From contig JAHLJT010000631.1 in assembly GCA_031308135.1 (NCBI GenBank), positions 154,149,276 to 154,213,275 on the forward strand: a DNA stretch of 64,000 nt, read 5' to 3'. This document shows, one piece after another, positions 1 through 10,070 of this stretch. Each line of letters starts with the position of its first letter. The first letter of the stretch is position 1. Source of the stretch: Acheta domesticus (lineage: Eukaryota > Arthropoda > Insecta > Orthoptera > Gryllidae). A program made the translations under genes and the position numbers. The notes under the pieces are model-generated. The model ran no database searches and had not been told where the DNA came from. It saw only the letters and a list, made by a program, of their open reading frames with translations.

Positions 1-400
1 ATAAGATGAGATGTCGCTTTTCGAGCATTTCCCTTCCGCGCCAACAGGTGGGGCGGTGTTTAGAAACAACTCATAAGTTTGTAGAATTGTACTCCTAGTT
101 CTGTATACCAAATTCACTGTTCAGGCTTTTTTGTTGTTTTTTTTCAGCTTCGGAGTCGTAATCGGCAACCTAAAAGGTTCTATTCGAATGAAGTGACGTC
201 TTCATATCATGACGGTCTGTTGGTGATGGGCGCCCACTGTGCGGCGGCCGGCGCTGCGCCCCGCGCTCCGCTCCTCTTCCGGGAGGAAATCGAAGGCCGC
301 GGGCGCCCAGCGCTGCGCAGCGGCGGGCGCTCCACGAGGCCTACACGAAAGCGATAACGCAAGTCGTTTTTGCTCATTCCATATCAGTGCTTGGCTCAAC
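1..400. other. no gene recognised; GC-rich patch at 239-345
   Basis: Mostly AT-rich sequence. A short GC-rich patch near 239-345 is open in several frames, but no start, splice signal or domain supports a gene. Confidence 0.5.
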
Positions 401-610
401 AGGAACGGCCACTGGCTGAGTGGTAGGGTGCTGGATTTCTGCCCGATTTCCGACGTGAATAACTCTGGTTCGTATCTCGGCGTAGGTCAGGATTTTTATC
501 GGGTGGTTTCTACTTAGGGCGGCTGTATGTCCACTCAGCCCTCTTTCCAAGGGAGTGCCAGGATCTTTCCTGGGGGTAAGCGGCGGGAGCTTTACGCTCT
601 TCACTCAACC
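400..610 (+). repeat. tRNA-derived SINE-like relic
   Basis: A pol III type promoter can be read: an A-box-like TGGCTGAGTGG at 413-423 and a B-box-like GGTTCGTATC at 467-476, about 50 bases apart as in tRNA genes. The sequence between does not fold as a full tRNA cloverleaf, and a non-tRNA body follows to about 610, as expected for a SINE. No clear tail or target-site duplication was found. Short ORFs on either strand here are incidental. Confidence 0.5.
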
Positions 611-654
611 TCCTTCTTGGGGCAACGGTGACAAATAGGTAGAGCTCATGGCGT

Positions 655-770
655 AAATATAATGGTGAAGCGGTGCGCAGGCGCTCGCCACGCCTCCTCT
701 ACGCGTGACGTCATCTTGGAGGCTCGCGCTCGGCGAGCGCAGGGCAGGCGTATGTCTTCGCCCGCCTGAG
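655..770. promoter_or_regulatory. CpG-rich patch with a CRE-type site
   Basis: A GC- and CpG-rich stretch contains a perfect TGACGTCA palindrome at 706-713, the consensus for CREB/ATF-type factors. A second perfect copy lies at 2001-2008. No TATA box or coding exon is visible next to either, so a promoter role is unproven. Confidence 0.25.
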
Positions 771-779
771 TTACGTTAG

Positions 780-1184
780 GGGGGTTCTGCTAAAACTTGA
801 GGCATCCGTATCTTTATCAGTTCGTGCTTCAATGTTTAATTCGTCTTTACAACTCTAAATGTAGCAGGTATTTCTATTTTTACGAAATAAATGGGCCACC
901 TATTTTAGGAACGAAAGGGACCGCAGACAAAGTTATTTTTCATTAAAGTAGTTGAAGTAGGAATTCCCATTTTATTGCTGTTTTATTCTATTTTATTGTC
1001 TTATTTATGTTTCGAGCTGAAGCAAAGAAAAAAGAACTGACATATCTCGTCCTACATGTGTTTAATTGCAGTTGGACTGATGTAAGGTAATGTCTGACCA
1101 GAAATCTAGTTCCTTCACCCTGAATTTGTTAGATGCATTAGGGATTGTTAATAATGTTAAATAATTTCTCAATAAATACTACTA
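780..1184. other. AT-rich spacer, nothing recognised
   Basis: No ORF with protein-like composition, no repeat shared with the rest of the window and no RNA gene was seen. Confidence 0.5.
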
Positions 1185-1611
1185 TTATTTTGCATTCTTA
1201 TCATTGTCATTAATTTCTTCAGTTGTTCTTCTAATTGCACTTTCTCTAAACAGTTCAGAATATTTTCGTTTCCATATTCTAATTTCATCACGTAACTTAT
1301 TTATTGTTTGTGTTAAATCAATTTGAAGACTATCTCCACAAACTTCGTTTTCATTAATTGACTCTGGAACACTACCCGTCACATCCATTATTGCTTGTGA
1401 TAACAGTACATCCACTAATTTGTGCATATTCCTTCAAACTAGTCAAATGGTTCGACTAGGATTTATTTTTTCGAAACCAATAGGCAACTTCTCGGTAGGC
1501 ACTGCGTCAGGTTTTAAGTTTCGGCTTTTCTGTGGTGTATAATTTAACAATACCTGACCGCAATGGTATTGCAAAGCTATCCTAAGCAAAGGGGATAGAA
1601 CAAATGTGCGC
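1185..1611 (-). pseudogene. THAP-like protein pseudogene or exon with two in-frame TGA codons
   Basis: Read on the minus strand from a possible splice acceptor (TTTTCAG just above 1611), one frame runs to TAA at 1185. Its first part contains RNLKPDAVPT, which resembles the conserved end of a THAP zinc-finger domain (LKPxAVPTxF). Its last part, after a Met at 1427, has a charged coiled-coil-like stretch (KLRDEIRIWKRKYSEL), as often follows THAP domains in THAP proteins and P-element-like transposases. The two parts are in the same frame but separated by two TGA codons (about 1436-1450). The upstream zinc-binding Cys residues of a THAP domain are not here and would be in an earlier exon. The likeliest reading is a decayed transposase-derived or THAP gene. 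The 80-residue second half could also be a separate small ORF. The family call rests on a short motif. Confidence 0.4.
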
Positions 1612-2984
1612 TGAAAATAATTACAATTAACGTCACTACAATAAAATAATTTACGGAAACAAAAGACACCTTAACTAGTTAACACCGTTCTTTACATTGA
1701 TCTTATCCTTTCTTCTACAAAAATGTATCCACGCTTCACATAAATTGGCATCTTTCGGGAAAGAAAAATACTTAATGTCTGTTCCCTTCGTTTTCTTGTT
1801 CCAGTTTGTGCAACCAAAAATAGCGCACGACGACATTGTTTATTTTATTTCAATATCAATTCACGATATGTTCACCTTTCTGCCACTAAAAAAACTACTA
1901 GAAAACTACTAATACAAAGCAAATCGTGATTACAAAAATTCGGCGTGTACGCAACGAGCCATACAATCTCACTAGGCGCCAAGCAGGCGAGCATCCATCG
2001 TGACGTCATGCGCAGAAGAGAACGAAATTTCGTTCGGGATCCGTCTCACCTTTATTCTTACACCATGGGTAGAGCTCTAACTTCTCATTCCGCTTGAGCC
2101 GAATCGACCTAGATGCAATAGCAGGAAGGCACTTTTACAGTTTACTTATTATATTAAATTCTATTATAATATTTCAGTACTCAATTTTCTTTGCAAGATA
2201 ATTAATTCTCTTTCGTTCACATCCAACTTGACTCAGCTCTCGAGGGGCTACTTACGATCAGACACCGAAATAGACTTACTGGCACATAAAACAAGAGTGA
2301 ATAAAATTTAATTCCTATATTGTAAATATTATCGTGTCAATTTAAGGTAATAAGAGTATGGCATACTTAATACATCACAACAACGAGGTATTCATATGTT
2401 CTAGGTGTAATGGGACATTAGTGAGGTTCTGACGTAGTGATGCAAGTATTGTGACCTCCCGTTAAAATGCCCCCGGATAAAAATCGAGTCACATTAAGTC
2501 GAGCCCTACTGCCGTGCCACATCTTCACAATTTGCGCGCGCCGCAGAGACGCAAGTTGCCAGAAGTATCAGGTAGAGTTCTCTCCGATCGCAGTAGCGCT
2601 ACGCCGCACTCCGAACGTGCGAGGTAGGTCTTTTGCGAAGGGGCGGTGGCTGGAATTGGTTGCCATACTCAGTGAGGTTCTAAAACAGAATACGTTGCAG
2701 CACGTTCTTCCAAAGAATCACAATTGGAAGCCACGGCTCGGGAGTAAGGGGGTAATGAGGAATACATTAAAAGAACGGAATTAAATTAAATAATTTAAGT
2801 TACGAAAAAGAAGTAGTGGTAACGTGCAGAATATGTGAAAGCAAAAAGATGTAGGTGGCCTTGTGGACAATTGAGGAAACTAACGTGTGCTTATTTTCTT
2901 AATCTTTTCCTGTTTTATTGTTATATGTCTTGACACGGACCTTTGTATTCTAATACTGCACGTAAAATAACGCATCAATTCAAT
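1612..2984. other. intergenic; CRE-type site at 2001 and a moderately GC-rich patch at 2460-2790
   Basis: The stretch is AT-rich apart from two patches. One near 1960-2060 contains TGACGTCA at 2001-2008. The other (2460-2790) is open in one plus-strand frame for 105 codons, but with no recognisable domain, splice signal or promoter. It ends in a short (CAATT)n run at about 2976-2992. Confidence 0.45.
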
Positions 2985-3424
2985 TCAATTCATCCAGAAT
3001 ATTAGACAGAATTTTGGACGAGTCCCTCTTCCTGTTGTGGCCTCTGGGTGCTCTCTGAGATAAAACTCAGATAATAGCTAATGAGAGAAGGGGGAGTCTT
3101 TGTCGCCTTAAAACGGGATCACTGGGGTAAGGGAAAAAACCCTGACAGAAGGAGCTCTTCAGGGTTTCAGTCCCAAGGGTGGAAGGAGCTCTTCAGGCGT
3201 AGAGAAGCCAGTCGTTCTAGGGGAGAAAACTCTAAAGAAAACCTACAGGTTGGATGCAGTAAGATTGGCTGCCCCAACTACCGTACTAACCCCGTGCAGC
3301 GTCCGCAACACGGCCAGGGCAAATATTAACTTACTGACAAGCAAAAGTGAAATAAGCCGGACAGTCATGTCACAAACGTGGCAAGAAAATGTTACATCTC
3401 TTAATAGGAACGGAATGTTAGAAT

Positions 3425-3955
3425 ACTTGACAACAAAGAAATTGAACTTCTGGAGGAGGTGAAAAGGAAGAAAGCAAACGTCGTGGTTATAAGGAAACAG
3501 GAAAGAAATTGTTGGAAGGATATAGATGACCACTTCCTCATGTATCATGGAGTAGAACACACCAAAAGGGCGGCCATCAGGAATTGCTAAAATTATAGAT
3601 AATAAATGTACAAAATATACACAGTAATACATTCGTATCAGAATGAGTCTTTTACATCAGAAATAAAATAAAAAGAGGATTTCTAACTATTATCGGAGTG
3701 TATACACGAGTTGAAGGAAGAAAAACAGAAACTAGCTAATTTTACAAAGAACTAAAAAAGGTTGCTGACAAAACAAACCTGATTCACTACATGGTTTCAA
3801 GCAGCGACCTCATTGCCAGAATTGACAGGAAACCAATAAAGAATGTAATGAGGACTGAAGGTGAACAGACAAAAAATGAATTTAGAGGAGAACTGAGATC
3901 TTCTGCAACCTTCAATAACACTCACCTGCGAATTTCAACTTTCCCATCATCGCAT
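3425..3955 (+). pseudogene. LINE endonuclease fragment (RTE-like)
   Basis: Translation from about 3428 gives the start of an apurinic-type endonuclease like those of the LINEs at 26.7 and 57.0 kb: LDNKEIELLEEVKRKK, then a degenerate ITET-equivalent, then a YHGVEHTKRA segment. After a frameshift, the middle of the domain follows (VYTRVEGRK; SSDLIARIDRKPIKN; a FNN motif), matching the APEEG, GDYNAR and FNDLRI parts of the better copy at 57-59 kb. Key residues are altered (GDxNAR has become SSDLIAR) and stops interrupt it, so it is dead. A 5'-UTR-like stretch may extend left to about 3000. Confidence 0.6.
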
Positions 3956-5700
3956 AATTTTTCAGTAGTGATCTTTAATATTTCTGACATGCTGATTCCG
4001 GAACTGAAGTCAGTTTTCTCTATCACATCAGGGTTTTTTTCTTTTTTTTTTTTTTTTGCAAAATCAAAATGAAAATACGGGAAATATGAGACACGCGAAG
4101 AGTCAAGATTACAATTAATTTATTATCATATGCAAGGAACACTTCTTTCATATTATTTAATTCGTCTAAACGCTACTATATTACACACTTATGAACATAA
4201 GGTAGAAAGTATTGAAATGCATATACAGATTTGAAGAAAAACACAGTCAAATGGATCAAATTTTTCATAATGTACCGAGAAAGACCACGGTTTCAATTTT
4301 ATAACGTCTTAACTGAGGTTAAGAAACTTCTTTGTCTTCTTGCATGTAATATGTAGTTGGATCTTCCCTCTTTAGTAACCAACAGTAATCTGCAAGCATG
4401 CTTTTGTTCCATTTCTCTTGATATTTGCTTTCTAATTCCTTTCTTCCAATCTTTCTCTTTGCACTTCACTCAGCATTCCTATATTCAGGGAAGTAGCCCA
4501 GATGTGAATGTAATATTTAACTTTTATGCTCCTTCTTTAGAAAAGATGGGTGTCAATTCTTGTTCGCGATATCTGTTCCAATATTACGTCATCCCTGATG
4601 CCTTCATGTTCTATTCCCGAAGTCTAGACCCGAGTACCTCGGAAGATTCCTTTGTAGGGCTAAGGTCTTATACAAAATCTTTTAATGCACTGTGCTTGAA
4701 ACGTTTAGGTTCCTTTTCAACATCTTCAATAGAGAAATCACAGAAATAATCTCGGCCATTTCTACGCCACATTCAGATTCAGAAGAGAGACAGATCTTGT
4801 AAATTTTCCGGATGCTGAGGGTCTGGTACGTCAGGGCCATGAGAAACAGATGAAAATGCAGATGAAATATTGTTTGGATACACAATAATACTTTTGGAAT
4901 TGCTGTTAAATTCCTTCATATTCACATAACAGAAGAAACAGTCAGTACTGTGATCCGTAGGTCGCAACACCATTAAAGTTCAGAATAGCAACGCTGTTCA
5001 CTCACCAATCATGCATTGCCGTAACGGCTCTATACACGCCATATGTTGGGCCCACAGCTTGTCTTGGTCTCTTAATTTGATGTCGAAATAGTTATTGTAG
5101 CCCTTTCTCACAAAACTCGGTTATTTTGCGCTGCCGTCTTATCGGCACGAAACTTCCACACACGTAACAGAATGAATCTTGTAGCCACGACGTAAGACGA
5201 TATAATTTCAATAAAAAGATAATATTTTTATTGAAATACGTGTTAAACATCGTATTACACTCACTAGAACACTTATGAAGACAAAAAATTATCTTTTTAC
5301 TATCAAGCGAAGAGTAACTCGGACTAGCGGACAAACCACAACAAAATTTCGCCACTCAGCAAAACTAGTCCCAATGTACCCTGTTGCCGGCTCTAGACTC
5401 AAGCGGCTTATAGAGAGTTGTCAGATGGCTGCAGGACATTGAAATAATAAATTATTCTAGAAATCTTAATTAAGCAAATTGTAAGAAGTGCAATGTAAGA
5501 AATGCAATGTAAGAAATTAGTAAATGAATGAAATAAGAACGTAATATAAGATTTAAAACAGAACGCGACTTAATGTGGGAAAATAACGTCAGATCCTGAT
5601 TCAGGGTGCAAAAGTAATCCTAAAAAGCAATCTGAGAGGGCGGCAATCAAACCATCGTAGGCCAGTGTAATTTAAGAATAACAAACAGTTTCTTCCAAGA
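3956..5700. other. AT-rich spacer, nothing recognised
   Basis: Contains a 19-base T-rich run near 4040 and several short unrelated ORFs on both strands (the longest 130 codons at 4357-4749) with no domain, no splice context and no similarity to other parts of the window. Confidence 0.45.
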
Positions 5701-5844
5701 GAAAGACATTCTCAAATACACTCATCGTAAAAAAAACTGCACCCAGAAAGACGAGACGGATTGCGATCATTGTTGGCTGGCATGTAGAGGGTACTATACT
5801 ACGCGTACAAAATGATTACACTTTCACATTTATAGGACCAACAT

Positions 5845-6480
5845 TTATTCCGTTACACGCCCACAGATGTTAGTATGACATGGGGCCGCCATGTTGGCGA
5901 ACACGCGCGTCCAGACGTCGCGGCAGAGTTGTACAGGTCTTGAATGGAGTCGTGTGCTAGTCCATCCCATGCAGCTTGCACTTGAGCGCGCAGTTCTACA
6001 GATTGGTGGGTAGGGGTGGGATCCTGATCGCACACTCCATAGAACCCCAAACATTCTCGATCGAGGGGAGATCTGGCGATGCGGCTGGCCATGGCAGAGA
6101 ATCCACGGCTGCAAGGCATGCTCGGGAGATAGCTGCGGTATGCGGACGCGCATTGTCGTGTTGAAATAGGGCATGGGCGTGACCATTCGTTAACGAATGG
6201 CAGAACTACCTGTTGGCGGATTTCCTGATCGTACCGCGCGGCTGTCACGGTGCCTTCGAGGAACACTAACGGTGAACGGGCACCATGGGATATTGCGCCC
6301 CACACCATTACTGGGCTGGCTGGACTTGTGATGGGTTACCACAAACCGCCGTCGTGGCACTCCCCACTGCGCCTCCAGACACGGACCCGATGGTCGCCGC
6401 CAAGGCAGAAGCGGGACTTTTCGCTGGAGATGACCTGCTGTCAATTTGCATGGCCCCAGGTCCGTCGTCCATCAGGCGAG
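5845..6480 (-). pseudogene. Tc1-like (IS630-Tc1-mariner) transposase relic
   Basis: On the minus strand, pieces in shifting frames read like a Tc1-type transposase: SRFCLGGDHRVRVWRR (the SDESxF...GRxxVWR region), then VWGAISHGARSPLVFLEGT, then TAARYDQEI, then the C-terminal region ELRAQVQAAWDGLAHDSIQDLY. The DNA between VLPF and CLGFYGV should hold the second catalytic Asp (QQDNAxPH) and the final DE or DD; it is garbled. At least two frameshifts and no full ORF mean it cannot make transposase. A short sequence rich in A and T near 5718-5770 could be the remains of its terminal repeat, but I cannot pair it with the other end. Confidence 0.7.
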
Positions 6481-6524
6481 TCTGTAGCGACGTTGCTGGG
6501 GTGTAAGTGGCTCTTAGAACGATT

Positions 6525-7215
6525 CTCCATAGAAAGATTTAAGGAAACAAGGTTGAAGAACTACTTCTTAGTAAATCAAAAGATGGTTCCAAGGATCGCA
6601 GGCAAAAGAGTTTTTAGAGATTTTGAAAAGAGTACTTTCTTCTAGTATGCACATTACGATTACCACAAAGATGGGTTAACTACGAAACGGAAATGTTTGA
6701 ATAGCAGTGCTTCCAAAACTTTTAAAGTGCACTTACTGAAAGACCAATGAATCCAAAATCTCTATCAAGCAATATAACACAGAATTTGTTGCAGAAAATA
6801 ACGAACGAAAGTATTGACGATAAATGCAATAATATTAAATATTGTGTTACAAAATCTACATTGGATGCTTTAGGTACGAAGAACAAGAGGTAAAACAGGA
6901 GAGGTCTGAAAATCTGGAACGAAGCTATTAAAACAATTATAAAAGAAAAAAGAATGGCTACTTACGATTCCTACAAAACACGTCCAAAGAACACGAAATA
7001 GAATTCAATAGGTCACGAAATGTAGCAAAAACGATACTCCAACAAGCCCAACAACAAACCTGGGAAAATTTTGCCTCCAACTTAGAACATGACGTAGTAC
7101 ATGGAAGACAGTGGTCACGAACAAAATTTTAAAATTTTTGAATAAGTTAGAGAAAGAGGGAGTGTACCTCCTAACCAATATAAAAGAGTAAGAATTGAAA
7201 GAACAATTCTAAAAT
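6525..7215 (+). pseudogene. LINE fragment: linker between endonuclease and reverse transcriptase (RTE-like)
   Basis: In broken frames the plus strand reads KTFKVHLLKDQ, then QNLYQA, then RGLKIWNEAIKTIIKEKR, then QQQTWENFASNLEHDVVHGRQ. This matches the region just after the endonuclease in the LINE at 57-60 kb (SHLLKDPSIARLYQER; DSWQKYISNIEHDIHGRQ) and in the copy at 26.7-29.9 kb. It may be the right half of the fragment at 3425-3955, with the Tc1-like relic and other DNA between. Several stops are present. Confidence 0.6.
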
Positions 7216-7309
7216 GTATGGTACGTTAATGCAAAAGATGGCAGCTGAGAAGGGGTAACCGAGAAGTAGTCGAGACAAACTAGATTAGAAAACTAATTAG
7301 TGCAGGAAA

Positions 7310-7480
7310 GTCTGTGCCATTCTATATTTATTAGCAACTAGATTTATCCACTTTTTCGTTACCAGGGACAGACAATAAGTGTTTTCTGCCAAACAATCGC
7401 CATTTTCCGGCGCACGATTCTCTTCTTACGAAGTACCCGAAGAAGTAAAAATGTGATAGTCCCATTTTTGGCGAATTCCG
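7310..7480 (+). repeat. AT-rich 1.5-kb family, right-end fragment
   Basis: Matches the last 160 bases of the family seen complete at 53207-54698: the TTATCCACTTTTTCGTTACC block, the CTGCCAAA block and the terminal CTTACGAAGTA palindrome followed by GAAGTAAAAA. A short, diverged copy. Confidence 0.6.
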
Positions 7481-7578
7481 TATTTGCGAAAATTGCAAAA
7501 ATTACGGGTTGGAAAAATGTTGTATTGACTCAATTACATTTATAAGTGTCGGACCGATTCAATTCTTCACTTCTTTCC

Positions 7579-7655
7579 TGTAGCATAGTGCTATAGGTGA
7601 CGGCGAGTTAACTTGAAGGACCTGCATTCGATTCTCGGCGCGGAATATAGTTTTG
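7579..7655 (+). repeat. tRNA-like SINE head relic
   Basis: A-box-like TAGCATAGTGCTATAGG and B-box-like GCATTCGATTCTC lie about 35 bases apart. The flanks do not pair as an acceptor stem, so this is a SINE head rather than a tRNA gene. Confidence 0.4.
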
Positions 7656-7759
7656 CTCGTAGAAAACACTTTTGCGTGTTCATAAAGTAGTCTAATATAG
7701 CATAACAGAAATAATGCGAGAAATTATGTCCTGTTTTAGCATCAATAGTTTTTCCCATG

Positions 7760-8620
7760 CATTATTATATACCAGGAGAAACTTTAATAAAATAGTTTGG
7801 TGCGATTTTTTAGAAAAGTTTTTTTTAGAAATTGCATAAATTTCAAGCGCAAATTACGCAAAATGTTCTTTTTTTTTAGGGCTAATTTTGTAGAACAGAT
7901 TTCGTTTAAAGCAAAAATCGCTGTCTCCGTTTTACTAGTTATAAAATGTTTACTCTTTTCAATTTTTGAAAACAAGGAACAATAGCCGAAAATGGGACTA
8001 GCACCATATTTTTTACCGTCCCTTATTACATATGAGGAAAAATTTTAAAGAAAAAATTTGTTGTCGTTTTTGATAAAAAAAATTGCACATATTTCGTGCA
8101 AAACTACTCAAATTTTTGAAAACTTGAACATGAATTTATTTAGAAAAAAGGAATCAAAGGAAAGGAATTTTTCCTTTTATTAAGGAAACAAGTATCTTTA
8201 GTATTATAGTTGTAGGAAGACGCCTCAAAAAAATGTACTTTTGCAACTTTCAAAAAATCCAGAATTTTAACGGGCATGTGACCACTATTAGTCTCTTAAA
8301 TTACGCTATCCAAAGACAAAATTTGATCAAAAAAATTGTTGCAAATTTTGAAAATCAATTTTCAGCTATCAAGGAACCACGAAACATAGATTCTGGGTAT
8401 ACCACGTGTTAGAGAAATATTTTTTTCTATATTTAGCATAAGAATTTATCCACTTCTTTGTTACCAGGGCCCGGCAATAAACGTTTTTCTGCCAAATATT
8501 CGTCGTTTTCTGGGGCACGTTTTCGTACTTTCTCTTCTTACGAAGTATTTAGTTAGTCTTACGAATAATAATACTTCTTACGAAGTATTATTATTAGGCG
8601 AGAATGTAACGAGTGAAAAC
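7760..8620 (+). repeat. AT-rich 1.5-kb family, right two-thirds
   Basis: Shares with other copies the AAATTGCGCAAAA-type middle, the GTTAGAGAAATATTTTTTT block, the TTATCCACTT block and the right end. The terminal palindrome has expanded: a 14-base perfect inverted repeat (8564-8577 with 8582-8595) sits before the GCGAGAA end. Confidence 0.6.
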
Positions 8621-9224
8621 TTAACACAATGAAAATTTGTCTATATTGCTTTTCCTAGAAATGAAAATGTAAATCAGTGTTTACTGTATTCTATACAATA
8701 TTTACGTATTTTGTTTGGGTTTTTTGCAATGAATGAGTCAAAATTGTGATATGATATTTTTGTTTGAAATGTAACTAAACGTATAGCTCTCAATAGTTCA
8801 GTTTAGATATTATTTCTAATTAGTTATGCATATAAACAGAAAATGTAAAATATTAGTTCAGTTGTTTTGTCTGGCTTACTCTTTACTACTCAGTCCCAAA
8901 ATTCACAATTTAGTACTTCATAAAATTTTCTCGAAATGTTGAAATCGCATCATACAATTTTCTTTGCAAACCAAACATTGTTTGCCATAACTTTCTGAGT
9001 AGAAAGTCAAATGTATTATTCCTGTCCCTAAAGACTGGAATAATGGAGTGAATTGTTTTGTCAGAGGGGGCGCAAATGGAGACCGCTCTGGATCCCCTGC
9101 AGAGGTTAATCAGGTTGTGTTTGGGAGATCACATTCCATTGAAAACTATTTCACTTTTTATGTAATAGAGGAGTATTTAGGGCATTTAGTGATTAGAATA
9201 ATTGAAGAGATAAATAACAAACTA
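8620..9224. other. AT-rich spacer downstream of gene 1
   Basis: No gene or shared repeat recognised. It lies just past the likely 3' end of gene 1. Confidence 0.45.
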
Positions 9225-9230
9225 TTTATT
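9225..9230 (-). terminator. AATAAA poly(A) signal, gene 1
   Basis: AATAAA on the minus strand about 213 bases beyond the TAG stop at 9443-9445, a reasonable 3' UTR length. It is the first canonical signal downstream. Confidence 0.45.
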
Positions 9231-9442
9231 ATTCTATTAATTTATATATTATATACATATATTCTGCTAGATACTTAACATGAAAAAGTCATATTTTAAT
9301 CCCTCAATAAAAACAATAGCACACGAAAATTGTCCTTCAAGAACAAAACACAGACACTGCATGTCCCAGTATGTGCTTATTAGCACCACCAGCAATGTTA
9401 ATCACAATTTCACGTCTCTTCGAAACGCACCACTGGCAGACA

Positions 9443-10070
9443 CTATCGTCGGGCGTAATGTGAGGGCGGGGCCGCGGGTGGATAGCGGGTGGGAGAGGGA
9501 GGGCTGTACTTTGGCGAGGGGGGTGCGTACGAGGGGACAAAAGGAGCAGGGGGAGCGTATTCGGGAGCAGGGGGAGCGGGAGGAGCGTATTCGGGAGCAG
9601 GGGGAGCGGGAGGAGCGTATTCGGGAGCAGAGGGAGCGGGAGGAGCGTATTCGGGAGCAGGGGATGCTGGAGGAGCGTATTCAGGAGCAGGAGGGGCGTA
9701 CGTAGGGGAAGGAGGAGGATACGTGGGCGAAGGAGGGGCGTATGTGGGAGGAGGAGCCGGAGGGGCGTACGTTGGAGAAGGAGGAAGATACGTTGGCGAG
9801 GGAGGGGCGTATGTCGGGGAGGGAGGAGCTGGAGCAGAGTAGTGCCCGATCGGGATGTCGCTTCTGCCGAAGTCGTGATGGTCGACGGCGGCGCCTGAGG
9901 AGTGCGTCTCCGCCTGCGCCTCCGCGTGCGCCTCCGCCTGCGTCTCCGCCTCCGCCTGCGCCTCCGCCTTGGCCAGCACGTCTCCGTCCGCCGCGCCCAG
10001 CTGCAGCAGGTCGCCCTGCTCCTCTTCCACGTCGCCCGACGACGACAGCGCCACGCGCGGCACGCCGTAC
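9443..10070 (-). CDS. gene 1, last exon: YxPP-repeat tail of a secreted Pro-rich protein
   Basis: This 628-base exon runs from a splice acceptor (GTTGCGCGCAG just above 10070) to TAG at 9443-9445 and encodes 208 residues after a codon shared with the exon at 11835-12841. In order: an acidic stretch (GDVEEEQGDLLQLG), an alternating AE/AH tract (about residues 36-58), a DHHDFGRSD linker, then about 125 residues of 14 Tyr-Pro-rich repeats, 13 of them Y-x-P-P (YAPPSPTY, YAPPAPEY, YSPPSPTR and so on), ending SHYARR. Such Tyr/Pro repeats occur in extracellular structural proteins such as cuticle, eggshell and adhesive proteins, and in the RNA polymerase II tail; the signal-like start of the gene favours secretion. 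No catalytic domain is present. The start belongs to the preceding exon: no ATG is needed here because the splice phases agree (2 bases + 1 base). The family is not recognised. Confidence 0.75.

Noticed and set aside
9489..9842. A plus-strand Gly/Ala/Tyr-rich ORF (GGAYSGAGGAGG units) that looks like silk
   Set aside because: It is the exact antisense of the YxPP repeat exon. The minus strand has matching splice phases, a stop followed by a poly(A) signal and a partner exon; the plus strand has none of these.
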